Below the pieces are notes generated by a model. The model was not told the origin of the DNA. It searched no databases and worked only from the letters and a program-made list of their open reading frames with translations. Shown here piece by piece: positions 33,085 to 45,226 of a stretch of 64,000 nt of DNA. Source of the stretch: Phaeotremella fagi (taxonomy: Eukaryota > Basidiomycota > Tremellomycetes > Tremellales > Phaeotremellaceae); the NCBI GenBank assembly GCA_001599715.1, contig BCHU01000002.1:1612001-1676000 (forward strand). The letters are read 5' to 3'. Position numbers and translations under genes: made by a program. Numbering within the stretch: position 1 is the stretch's first letter; each line of letters starts with the position of its first letter.

Positions 33085-36000
33085 ATGAATCTTACACCAG
33101 ATATAGCTTCAGATCTAATCCAAAACCCACCTCCACAACTACAATCCCTAATGCAAGATCCAAGAACGACCAACGAAGCTAGAGAAGCTATAGCCTCCCT
33201 TGTCTCTCTACCACCAACCACACCAGCCCCTGCTCCAACTTCACATCTTGCAACTAAAGAAATCAATAAACCAGGAGACGGGAGATTACAAGTTGTCAAT
33301 GAGAATCAAGAGTTCACGTAGGTTTAAATCAGGTGTTGTACAAATGCTTAAACCACCATGTAGGAAAGAACTTTCACCGTATTTGGCAAAATGGGGAATG
33401 CTGGATAAAGGATTCGCTTATGATGTAGTAGCAGTTTTTGGTTCCCAATCGACTGGAAAGAGTATGTTTCATTTTTAGTCAATAGAATTCGACTGACAGT
33501 TACATCTATAGGTACACTGTTAAATCGACTTTTCGGAACGTCGTTCGATGTAATGGACGAATCTAAACGACAACAAACAACAAAGGGAATCTGGATGTGT
33601 CCTTCAATCTATTCTTCAACTTTAGTCATGGATGTTGAAGGTACCGATGGAAGGGAACGTGGTGAAGATCAAGATTTTGAGAGGAAATCGGCATTATTCA
33701 GTTTGGCTAGTACTGAGGTTTTGATTGTTAATCTTTGGTGTGTTGAAATGGATTTCGGGAATATACGTCTTTGGTTTACTGATTTATTTGTTTTTGTTCG
33801 ATAGGGAACATCAGATTGGATTGTATCAAGGTGCTAATATGGGATTGTTGAAGACTGTTTTTGAAGTCAATTTGGGTCTTTTTGGTGGTGGTGCGGAAAG
33901 TAGTAAACCAAAGTAGGTTTGAGGTTTCGGTCAAGGACTCTCTTATTTTCTCTAATGAACCAATTAGATTACAAGAGAAAACTCTCATCTTGTTTGTGAT
34001 TCGTGATCATGTTGGTGCGACTCCAATGTCAAACCTTACCAACACCTTGACTCAAGATATGGAAAAGATCTGGGCAAGTTTGTCTAAGGTATGTTCAATC
34101 GTTTTCTCAACTTCCCCTTGTATGTGTTACGAATTGACACTCACCTATCATAGCCATCACACCTATCCGAGACCTCTCTACTGGATTACTTTGATCTCTC
34201 ATTCGCAGCTCTCCCACATAAAGTTCTTATGCCTGAAAAATTCGAAGAAGCTGTATTAGAATTAAGAAAGAGATTCACAGATAGATCAAGAGATGATTAC
34301 GTTTTCCAACCGTCTTATCATAAAAGGATACCAGCGGATGGTGTAGGATTTTATATGGAGGGTATATGGGTATGTTTCGCTTGGTCATGTTAACGTTGAA
34401 ACTCGAAACTGATATTTCGGTTTAGCAACAAGTTCTGACAAATAAAGATCTGGATTTACCTACTCAACAAGAATTGTTGGCTCAATTCAGATGCGATGAA
34501 ATCGCTACCGCTGCTACGGAAGCCTTTTTGACCAGTTCAAAAGTTGTCAAGAAGCCTATTGAGGCTGGTAGTATCGTGGAAGGGTTAGGAGCTTTGATCA
34601 AAGATTGGCTTGGGACTGCGTTAGGTGAGTTATTTGTCATGTTATCGTTGTTAGATCAAGTACTGAGACGTGGTTGTGTAGGTAAATTCGATCGAGACGC
34701 TTCGAGATACCATGCAGGGGTGTATCAACGTAAAAGACTTGATCTTCTTACTCAACTCCATTCATCTCTCTCACCACTGTATTTGGGGCAACTCAAGAAT
34801 CTACATAAATCAGTAGCGGGGAAATTCTCCAAGGACATTGTGGTAGGATTGAAAGATCCCGGATACGATTTTGCTCTAGTCGTTGATAAAGGTGCTGAAA
34901 TTGCTAGAAAGACTTTCCTTGATGGTGCTAAAGGTAAGTTGTCGTGTTGTGCCATGTCCGGATTGACTGGAAATTGACATGTAATCGTAGAAGTCACGAT
35001 AGAAGGGACAGATTGGGACTACGAACAAGAACTATCGTTACTTGATGAAGATCTTAAATTGATCGCTGATAAATGTCGAGCGGACGAAACTAAGAAAATG
35101 GTCAACACGATCGAAAGAACCATCAAGAGGAATATCAACGAACCAATCGAGATATCACTCTCACATCCTAAACCCGATATGTGGGATGACGTTTTAACAA
35201 CGTATGAAACAACTATCAAATCAGCTGAAGAAACTTATCTGATGAAAGCTAAATCGTATAACTGTACTTCGGAAGAGAACGAGAGTTCCTTGTTATCGCT
35301 TAGAGCTAGGGGTTGGTTGTCGCTTCGTAAGAAGATTGAGGAGTGTACGACGGATTCGGCTGTTCTTGGGACTTTACGTGGTAATTTTGAAGAGAGGTTT
35401 AGATATGATGAAAATGGTGTTCCTAGAGTTTGGAAACCTGAGGATGATATTGAAGCGGCTTTCAAGAAAGCTCGTGATGAGGTGGGTAGTTGGGAAGTCG
35501 TCATGACATTTAGATTTCAATTGACTAACTTGATAAGACACTATCACTCCTGCCCCTCTACTCCGAGATCTCACCTAAAACAATCAAACTCCCAACCCCA
35601 CCCCAACCGGAATCAACGTACGAAACGGAAGAACTCAATAACCCCTTTGATCCATCTACAGCCTACACCATCCTCAGTACCACGAAACTACTGAATCTTG
35701 AATCACGATTCCGAAAAGAAGCTGACGCGAATTACGTAGAAGCGAAAAGAAGTTTAGTGGCTTCGGTGGCGCAGATCCCACTTTGGATGTATGGCGTGTT
35801 GGTGGTTTTAGGTTGGAATGAGGCTATGACGGTCCTGTTTAATCCGTTGTATTTCGCGATGTTGTTGGTGTTGGCTGCTTCTGGGTAAGGTCTTTGTCTC
35901 TTTTGCTTGTGGATGATTGATTGATTTGATTTGGTTTAGATATATCATCATCCAATTAGGTCTTTTGGGTCCGTTACTCCAAATCAGTCGGACCATCTTT

Positions 36001-36233
36001 AACGAGGTCAGTCACCTCACCTCCTCTTCGTTATAGACGTTAACTAACTATCTCACCATGTTTAGATCAGGAAAATCGCTAGTGAAAGATTAAGAGAAGC
36101 TTTTAAGGAAGTTCATGATTCCACTTCGAACAGGACTTTGAATGATCCTGTACCTGCGGTCGGTGGGGATGGGAATGGGATCGAGGCTAGACGTAAAGGT
36201 GATTTGATGGGTGAAAAGATTTTAGAGAAATAA
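33085..36233 (+). CDS. SEY1: ER membrane-fusion dynamin-like GTPase Sey1
   Basis: Atlastin-type GTPase that fuses ER tubules. Twelve exons: 33085-33317, 33364-33461, 33512-33737, 33805-33912, 33968-34088, 34154-34369, 34426-34624, 34682-34933, 34991-35481, 35538-35884, 35940-36006 and 36066-36233, giving 841 residues. Visible are [11 protein letters not shown], the P-loop GSQSTGKS (split by an intron), switch I with [11 protein letters not shown]3 [21 protein letters not shown]4-like RDH, a long helical middle, then [22 protein letters not shown] and a second hydrophobic segment near the C-terminus forming the hairpin anchor. Start at 33085 rather than an in-frame ATG at 33007 whose extension is low-complexity leader. 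Secure. Confidence 0.95.
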
Positions 36234-36488
36234 TTCATTTAGTTGTCATTCTTGTTCCCTGGATTAACTTTAACCAAAATGTCATTGTTTCTTGTTTACA
36301 TATAATTCATTGTTCTATCTACTGAACCCCACTAAAGATCCTCTGCTACTGACCAAGTATATATCACACCAAGCGATCGATAAGGTTTCCAACCACTAGT
36401 CAGAACCTCCATTTCATTCGGGGTAAGATACATCCCCCCTCTAAACGTTTTATCAGTTTGACACCATCAAAAACACAACAACAATGAC

Positions 36489-37836
36489 CTACTTGACTTT
36501 CTTCCCACTTAATCTAGATTTCAAAACTTCCACACTCAACCCTTCATCCAAAGGCACCGATCTATGTGCATCCCAATTACCATTCTCTTTTGGTGCACGT
36601 AAAAAATAATCGGGTGTGGGTTTCGTGATCAGTGATTTATCTTCTATCACTAGTGTTTGATCGTTTTTGATTGGGGTTTCTGTTTGATTGGATGGTGTAT
36701 TCGGGGTGGGTGGGTATAGTGCATCGTTGCTCTGTAAAGGGGTATGTAGACTTGCGTTTTGATATTGATCTTTGTTAGTTGGCGTTGGGGTTTGAGGAGT
36801 TGGTGGGATTTGGCTTTGGGTTTCCAGTTCACGTTCCGGAGTTTGTTTCTTGATGATCGTATCGATCTCTCCACCATCTGATTTTGGGATGATCTTTTTC
36901 CCTTTTTTAGGAGTTGCGTTTAGTTTTGGTTTAGTCGGTGGTAAAGCCCCATGAGCTGATAATGCCCATTTCAATAATCCCTTTTGGACACCTAGATCAC
37001 CGACTGGTAAGATGTCTGGACGTCTTAATGAGAAGATTAGGAACATGTCAACAGTCCACTATAAAGGGTGTTAGTTTGTTGGAGATCGTGGTCTGGTCTT
37101 TTTGAACATACTTGACCGATCCCTCTTACTTCTATCAAAGCTTTTGAAACTTCCTCATCAGTCCCATCTCTTAGTAACTCAGTTGACAATTTCCCAGAAA
37201 CGAAATGTTCCGCTAGGGCAATGACTAACAAAGTAGACAGAACAAGTTAGGAACGGTAATCAAACTTTACGAAATAAGTGAACTATACTCGCCATATTCC
37301 GCTTTTCTGGTACTCAATCCAGCAGATTTCAAAACCAAAATCTCCCCTTGACTAACCTGTAGCGCAGTAGGGAATCCCTCCTCCTCAAAATAACCCCATA
37401 ACTCTTTAAAGCGTCTGTTAATAGCTCTAGCAGCCATCCACGAAACCTGCTGTCCAATGATTGAGGTCACCAAAGTTTTGAATGGATCGATAGATTGGTA
37501 TGGTGGGATGAAGGGTTTACATGGGATAGCGCTGAAGAGGTTATGGAATCTTTCGTCGTGGGTCGTTAGATGTGTTATTGCTTTTTCTAGATTGAAGGAT
37601 AGTTCTCCTGGGAGGAGGGTGGGGAGGGGAGCGGGAGCGACAGGGGGATTGGGATTGGGTTTTTGTTTTTTCGTAGGCGGGGTTGGTAGGGTTTCGGAGG
37701 GGTTGGGTTTCCTTCTGGATTTGGAAGGTGTTTTGGTGGTTTTTGTCGGTATGGATTCAGTAGGTATAGTTGATATCCCAGCTGCACTTGCTGCGGTTAC
37801 ACCTCTAGTGCTCGCTCTTGTAATTCTTGTTACCAT
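36489..37836 (-). CDS. MAG1: DNA-3-methyladenine glycosylase (HhH-GPD, AlkA/Mag type)
   Basis: Removes alkylated purines in base-excision repair. Exons 37836-37293, 37224-37112 and 37058-36489 give 408 residues. A basic Pro-rich nuclear-type N-terminus (residues 1-75) precedes the HhH-GPD domain: [31 protein letters not shown], the hairpin [25 protein letters not shown] and the catalytic Asp in [13 protein letters not shown] polar tail of about 140 residues follows. The first intron appears to start with GC (GCGAGT) rather than GT: joining at 37293 gives [13 protein letters not shown], as expected for the family, while the nearby GT donor shifts the frame. Confidence 0.9.
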
Positions 37837-38916
37837 TATAGTGATGTAGTTGTAGTTGGTAGAGTTTAAGGTCGGATCCAGTAGTAACATTGAATAATCA
37901 GGGTGGAGGTGGAGGGGGAGGTTGACTGGACTGCCACTTTCAATGAGTTGGTAAAGTGTTACGTAAGCACAGTTAGGTAGGTATACGTACCTCGCATATA
38001 CATATATACTTTGTACTTAAAAAGTCGTTATGAATCCCTTATATGAACATGGATTAGACCTTTCTTGTCACCTACGATACAATACATAACTTACAAGAGT
38101 TGGGACCGACTGATTCCAACGGTAAAAAAAACATGTATTTGTTAGTTAAGTTTAGGTTAGAAGGTCACTTGATGGTTTCCACTGAAAGAGAGACCAGCAG
38201 AAGAGATCGTCACGAACAGTAATTTAGTATACTTAAAATATAGATTAAATTCTTACGACGAGATGTATCAGTAAGCAGTCCGAGTTCAGTCCGAGTACGA
38301 GTACAATCTGAGTGCAGTACTCTTACGAGTATGTAATCTTGACATCATCAACGCTCCCTTCCTTCCCTTCCCCACTCTTACAGCTAGAAAGTGCCACACT
38401 CAATCCACACTTGTAGTAAACGTAGTAAACTTTATTCTCACTCTAAGTTAACTCCTTCTTCTTTTTATTCTCATCTCCTTCTCTACTTCCCATCCACTCA
38501 TATCTTCTTTTACTTACTCTCAGTCATACTTTTTTATATCGAAAATCGTTATACCTCACTCTAAACATCAACAATCTCCACCCAAAAATCACATTTTCAA
38601 CCCAAACTCGAACTAAAATCATTGCCTGAAAAGGCAACTCGCTAGAAATCGACGGCGCTCTTCATCGGAATCCAACAATAAACGCCCTCACCATCGACCT
38701 TTAATTCCATCTTTACCAATGTTCACTTAATATTATCGCATTTTTTTTTCGCGACTGTCTAATCAAAAACTTGAAATCTCTGTTTCAAGACAATATACAT
38801 ATACTGTCATTCATCAATCAAGATCTCAATTTTCAAACGCCGGAAATTGAATCTGAATACTTCTCGTCACAGTTTCCACCTACTTCTTTCCTTACTTCGT
38901 GACGTTCTAATATAAA
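37837..38916. promoter_or_regulatory. Divergent promoter and long leader of the photoreceptor gene
   Basis: About 1.08 kb without a gene. Contains GAGTACGAGTACAATC at 38293-38308 with a second partial copy (dispersed motif), long CT-rich tracts from 38450 and a four-codon upstream frame (ATG TTC ACT TAA, 38719-38730) that would lie in the leader if transcription starts upstream of it. Confidence 0.4.
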
Positions 38917-41900
38917 ATGTCGTATTCTCAACATAACAATCAACCTCAACATCGTCCCCCTACCCAGTCCTCGTCAATGTCTTCATCATCCACGGAAATA
39001 TCCAATTCGAACCTTCAAGCTTCTGCTTCTCAATCAACTGGACCATCGGGTCAATCCCCACTTGATTGGACTAATTTCATGGCTTTCTCCAATACCCCAA
39101 CTGGAATGACTCCAAACCCTGGTAGTAGTAATCCAAAGTCTGCCAATGGAAACGGGAGTGGGAACATCGTTAACGGTACTGAATCCGGACCAGATCATTA
39201 TCAAGCGTTTGCTACGGCGGTCGCAAATCGACCGTCAGGATCTAACATGACTTTTAAACCTTCTTTCCAACAATACCCCCCAGGTGTGTCTCCTCATCAA
39301 CAACAAAGTCAATTATCGTCTTCTGGTCGATCACCATCTAATTCTGATCTACATCTTCCGTCAAATCCAGCGGATATCAAAGGTAAATCACCCGCGACAC
39401 AATCAGATAGATTACCTGAAGACCAACGATCGTCGTTGCTTAGACGAAGAACTTCGTCCCAATCAACTAAGTCTGGTCATTCATCGGTTCACCATGGTTC
39501 ACATTCGAATCCTGATAACGGATTAACGCTTGATCCATCAGCTTTCTCTCGTGAACTTCGTTTCCAAGTTCCTTCTTTCCTAGCACCAACAACGGCGGGT
39601 GCACCCACGTTCCCTCCAGGAGGTGAAGCTTGGTCTGGATACAACATCCCAAACATATTTGGATCATCCATGCATGGAGGTAACTATTCCAGTGATTCCT
39701 TTGGCATGTCAACAGATGGATCTCATTATGGTGATTCAAGCGGTCAAAGAAATGTATTGGAAGGTTTAAGTGGATTCATGGCTGGTGAAGGTAGTGGAGG
39801 TTGGGATAATTGGGGTGATCAATCCAAGGATGGTGTTATTTCTGGTGGTGCTGGTATGACACCGAACATGGGTTATACTTATTACACGAATCCGAAACCA
39901 ACACCTTCGGTTGTTCAGCGGGCTTCTTCCCAAAGCACTGGAACTAATTATATGGGGTTCCCTAACAATTCGAACAATACCTTCCAACCTATTAATGATT
40001 TGAGTAATTCAAATTTCCCTCTCCAAATTGATACAGCCTATAATCAAAGTCATCAAACAGCTGTTGCTCAATCCCCTCATTCAGCTTCTTCAGGTTCAAC
40101 AACCATGCCAACATCAGCCATTTTACAACAACAAGTTTATCCAAGTAACTATTCCCAGAACAACCTTTCATTCAATCCTTCGTTACCCATCAACAACATT
40201 GCGTCCAGTTCGAAAGCACCTTATGCACCTCCGTCTGAAATACAAAATCTCATGAGTGCACCTCCATCCTCTCCTTTCATCGGCCCATCCGTTGCAGACG
40301 GTCCTGGATTATATTCTACGAGTGGTTTTGATATGCTAGGTGTTTTGTCTAGAGTTGCTAGTCGAAAAGATCCAAAGACGGTCTTAGGACCTGTTGATTT
40401 TAGTTGCAGTTTTTTGGTTGTTGTGAGTATTTGAGGTTCTCTTTGGGACTGAACACGCGCTGATTTGCATCGTAGGACATACGTCGATTTGATTCACCGA
40501 TCGTCTACGCCAGTCCAACATTCACTAATTTAACTGGGTATGAACCGTCACAAATTCTCGGAAGGAATTGTCGGTTCTTGCAGAGTGAGTTATTCACCTA
40601 GACAAGTCTTGGTATAACTAACGCATTTACAACCAGGTCCAGAGGGCGAGGTCGTCAAGGGATCCAAAAGAAAATATACAGATAACGTCGCTGTCGCCCA
40701 TCTCAAAAGAATGTTGAACGCCGGTAAAGAGTGTCAAGCTTCTTTGATAAATTACAGGAAAGGAGGAGTACCGTTCATCAACTTGGTCACCATCGTCCCT
40801 ATCCCATGGGAAGGAACCGACATCGTTTATCATGTCGGTTTCCAAGTTGATCTTGTTGAACAACCCAACGCTATCCTTAGAAACATGAGGGAAGGAAGTT
40901 ATCAAGTTAACTATTGCATGGCTGTCGCTCCTCATCCACCTTTACGTCCACCTGGAAAGAGCGCTGGATCTGGATTAAGTCAAGAGGTTTTGGATGTTAT
41001 GAAGATTAGAACTAAGACTCACGGTTTAGGTTATGGCGAAGAAGGCGGTAAGATGGAATGGTACAAGATGATCTTGGAAAATGCCGATGGTAAGTCTGCT
41101 TGTCAAATGCTGTCAGTGCTCCAAAATTGACATTGTCACCAGATTTCGTACACGTTCTATCGTTGAAAGGATCATTCCAATACGTCTCACCGTCTGTCCG
41201 ACGTGTTCTAGAATATGAACCCGACGATTTACTCAACAAAAACATGTCCGACATCTGTCATCCATCTGACATCGTACCTCTTATGCGTGAATTGAAGGAT
41301 TCAACACATGCACCGACCGATGGTCAACCTGCTCGAACAGTCAACCTCATATTCCGAATTCGTCGAAAACATTCAGGTTACGTTTGGATCGAATGTACAG
41401 GTCGTCTACACGTTGAACCAGGTAAAGGTCGAAAAGCCGTCATCCTAACTGGTAGAGCAAGGAATGTTCCTGCACTGCCTTGGGGTCACGTAGCAGATTA
41501 TGGTGGATTAGGTGAAATTGAGTTTTGGTCAAAAGTGTCTCATCAAGGTTTAATCCTTCATTCAACGAGTTCAGTCAATGGCGTACTGGGTCAACCAGCT
41601 GAGGATGTTGTTGGTCAAAGTTTGTTCTCGTTGTTACCTGGAGGTGATAATGGTCCACCATCATCTATAACAGAGAATGATACTTCATCACCTGTCTCTC
41701 AAGTTTCGGCAGCTTTACGATCGGCTATCAACGGCGATACCAGAAATGGAGCTATCGCCATTCAACACAAGATGGTCAGGAAATCTGGAAGTCTGGTAGA
41801 CGTCTTATCGGTGTTTTACGCTTTCCACGCAACTTCTTCCAGATCGAATTCAAGTTCAAACGTCAATAACGACAGTCCTTCGTCTGATTCCACAGGTGTT

Positions 41901-42422
41901 CAATCCAATTCTTCGACTCAAACCACCAATCCGTCTAATTTCATCATTGTTCAAACTAAAGTTATCTTGAATCCACAAAATCTAAGTAATCCAAGTTCAA
42001 GTTCGAATTCCAATTCATCAATTGCACCATTAGCTTTATCAACAAGATCGAAACCGGTTGTTCACTCTTCCTCATCGAACGTGTTTGAAGAATTAGAGAC
42101 GACGAGGGGTACATCTTGGCAATACGAGTTACATCAATTAAGACTTTTGAACAGAAGATTGAGAGAGGACATCAACGCAACTAGAATCTCTATCGCGAAA
42201 GGTAAATCGAAAGGTAAAAAAAGAAGAGGCGACGAAGCTTTCTCGAATATGAGCGGTCAACAAGATAATAAAATTGGGTTATCGATGATGGGACAAATGG
42301 GTCCTCCACCTGTACCGGCTTCTGATCATTATTCGAACGCCGCTCCGAAACATCAATTAACTCCTGGTTTCGGTTTGGTTTCACCTGGTATCAATCAAAA
42401 TTCGACTTATAACTATTACTAA
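38917..42422 (+). CDS. BWC1: White-collar-1 blue-light receptor (LOV/PAS), basidiomycete form
   Basis: Flavin blue-light photoreceptor and transcriptional regulator. Exons 38917-40422, 40476-40584, 40637-41089 and 41143-42422 give 1115 residues. A long Ser/Asn/Gln-rich front (1-490) leads to the LOV domain, built over three exons: [20 protein letters not shown], then the flavin-adduct motif GRNCRFLQ, then [20 protein letters not shown] second PAS domain ([22 protein letters not shown]) and a weaker third ([16 protein letters not shown]) follow, then a coiled segment [12 protein letters not shown] and a basic [13 protein letters not shown]. No GATA zinc finger is present, as in other basidiomycete WC-1 proteins, so it would need a WC-2 partner for DNA binding. 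Confidence 0.95.
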
Positions 42423-43108
42423 ATCTCTGGGGAGTGGGGTTTCGCTTCAGAGGTTCGATGTTCCTTCTAAAAGCTGCTACCATTTATCGTTTTCTGGTGT
42501 CGAACCCTTCATTCACAGCACGCACTACAGTATATTTTCGGTGTCCATTCATGACCTTTTTTCTTTCTTTTTTTTTGGAAAACCTTCATTTAGTCTTTTG
42601 TTCTTGGTTTTCGTTTCTCGTTTTGTTTTGTATCATATACGCATACAGACAAATCATTTTTCCATTTCCCTGTTTCTAGCATTTTTTCCCTGTTCCTGTT
42701 TTACCAGTCCAGTTTCGTTTTTTTCCTGGGTCGTTTGTGTATTTCTTATAGTCAAGTATGTAGCGGATCTCTCAATGTACTCTCGTTCTTATCGTCGATG
42801 CCTTGTCAAGTTCACTTGTGGCAATTAGACTGTATAACTACACTCATCAGAAATAGAGAAAATTCATTTCGAAGAAGTCATTGTCCTGATATCAAAAAGA
42901 AATATACAGTGATATACGGTAGGAAGATATGAAGAAGTAACTTGGGGATAGTTTAATTATTGTACATAGGGTATACTGGATGATGTATATCAAAAAGGAG
43001 AACATCAAATCCATCTTCCATCTTACAAAAATGGATGAAATTGAACACGACCATTCGACTACTGGATAACTGTATAAACCAAACAACTTCGAAATCCAAA
43101 GTACACAA
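42423..43108. other. Convergent 3' region, T-rich
   Basis: Very T-rich sequence (about 42540-42730) downstream of the photoreceptor stop gives artificial Phe/Leu-rich frames. No gene seen. Confidence 0.5.
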
Positions 43109-44525
43109 TCAAACCTTGTCCTTTCTAAAGAGTCGACTTCGTTTAGTAGGTTGACTCTGAGCCTGAGACTGAGGCGTAACATTCGCAGTGAGATTTGAAT
43201 TACCGTCGGTAGCGAAAGGGGTGATAAGTGGATCAGCAGCCGCAGCGGTTTGTACAGCTTTAATAGCAGCTCTGGTGATATTACCACCACTCCCAGTAAG
43301 TTCTGATGCTGGAACTGTTAAAACGCAAGAACCAGGACTGGGACCTATACTACCATTAGAGAAAGTGACTACTGGATCACAAGCATAAGTCAAAGTAACG
43401 TTTGTTGGTGAAGAACCAACAGCTGGTGTTGTTATGGTTGAATTCTGATTCGGTGGGGGAGTCGCTGTCGAACCTGGTGAAGTGATTGTTGCTGTTGGAG
43501 TGACACCTGCAATGGCTAATTGGGTACTGTTCAATGTTATCGTGTAAACGGTGTCGTCGACTGGGAGACCTTGGGACATTAATTTGAGATTCGCTGGTAA
43601 AGCTGGATTTGGGAGTCGGCCTATACTACCTGCTAATGTCGATTCGATCGTTGAGTTTAGAGCGTCACTGAAAAGAAATGTCATCAGTCAGTTACTGTAA
43701 CATCGCTCTCGTCAAAAAGACCTGATACCGAACTCACCAATTGAAATTGGAAGAGTTCAATGCGTTGAGTGCTACACCTGGATTGTTGCCACTAGAAAAC
43801 GAAGAATCCAGTCAGTCATCTGTTTCACAACCATAGACCGTAAATCAGATCAACTCGACTCACATCGTAGTCAAGTTATACAACTTATTAGTGGCGAACC
43901 AGCCCTCAAACCCATCAAGAGCGACGTTACCCATAACGCAGTACCAACCAGATTGAGCAAAAGTAGATGAATTATCACTAGCAAGATTAGCGTAAATGAC
44001 TTGCATATACCCGTCATCTGTTGTCCCTGTTGCATGAAGTGGCCAACGGACACTTTCAAAGCCGACATTAGCGATTCCCGAGCCACAGATTGGTGTAGCT
44101 TGGGTTAATTTTGTTGTCCACACGCTTGGATCACTTTCGTTCAGTGGTTTGATATACCATTCTGCGTGTAGGACACACCCGTTATCTTGGGGTAACTCTA
44201 TATAGGTCGGAGCGGTGTTTATCGCTTGTTTTTGGATAATCGAGGAGAGGTTGTATGTCAATGAACCGTTTGTCGTTTCTACAATAGGTGGAACAGGTAT
44301 TTTGATCGAGCTGTTCGTACTGGTGGTGTTGTTACTTGGTGGAGTAGGTATTTTGATCGTGTTGTTAGTACCAGTGGTTGTGTTATCAGGTATATTGGTG
44401 TCGTTCGTAGTCGTGATAGTACCGGCACCGGTACCAGTGGAATTGGTCGTAGTGGTATTGTCAGCAATCGAACCTTGAGTAACCAAAGTCAATAAACCGA
44501 AACCAATCAAAGATAAGGAAATCAT
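43109..44525 (-). CDS. Secreted, heavily N-glycosylated protein, unknown
   Basis: Exons 44525-43864, 43791-43738 and 43667-43109 give 424 residues. A clear signal peptide (MISLSLIGFGLLTLVTQGSIA) is followed by a Thr/Asn repeat zone with many N-x-T/S sequons and two IKIP(T/V)PP repeats. Next is a folded part with several cysteines (NGCVLHAEWYIKPL, TPICGSGIANVGF, SGWYCVMGNVALDGFEGWFATNKLYNL), a Pro/Thr linker, and a second cysteine pair (YACDPVVTF ... GSCVLTVPASELTG). The C-terminus is basic (TKRSRLFRKDKV) with no GPI-type tail. Probably an extracellular or cell-wall protein; family not recognised. Confidence 0.78.
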
Positions 44526-45226
44526 CTTAGATTTCCAGATTCTTCAAGAACGAAAGTTGGATATATCAAATGAGTGTGGATGTTGGAGGTGTTGTCGAAA
44601 CGAGGAATGGGATGAAGAGAGAAAAGAAAAACATTCCTTTTATCCCCATTTACCATCCAAATAAATATCATCAGATAAACAAGTACTCATTGTTATCATG
44701 GATCATCATCTCCTCAGGGGATCAAGGAGAAAGGGACAGAATGAAGGGGTTTGATCAAAGGTACAATGGAAGGGTTTTAATGGTTTCTTTTGTCAAACGT
44801 GTTCTAAAGGACGTTGCTGGTATCTAGATTTTGGTCCCCTTTGCTGATCAAATTGGGGAAATCACTCATGAAGACTACCATGTAGGTAGCCCCTTAACTC
44901 CTAATGGTCTCGTAGGAACACCTCCATGATTACCAATACTGTAGACGATTGGGATCCGAAAGCATTTACGATACTTTACAGCAATGGCAATTTCCTGTGG
45001 CGGAGCCTCGAAAACAAAGTGCTGCACGAATGGTCGCATATGGTCACTTTATGGCTTCAAGAAACGATTGGTATACATGCAGGATGATATAAACAACGCG
45101 ATCAGGATATAAAGAACATCGACCAAGCATATAATATAACAAAAAACAAATGACTATCAAGCCACGGTTTGAAGAACTAAAGTTAAAAAAAATGAAAATA
45201 GAAAACGATTAAAGACTGAAAACTAA
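44526..45226. other. Intergenic, no gene seen
   Basis: Promoter side of the secreted-protein gene and 3' side of the kinesin gene. Nothing recognisable. Confidence 0.45.

Noticed and set aside
42434..42828. Plus-strand Phe/Leu-rich frames that look like membrane proteins.
   Set aside because: They arise from the T-rich 3' region of the photoreceptor gene.
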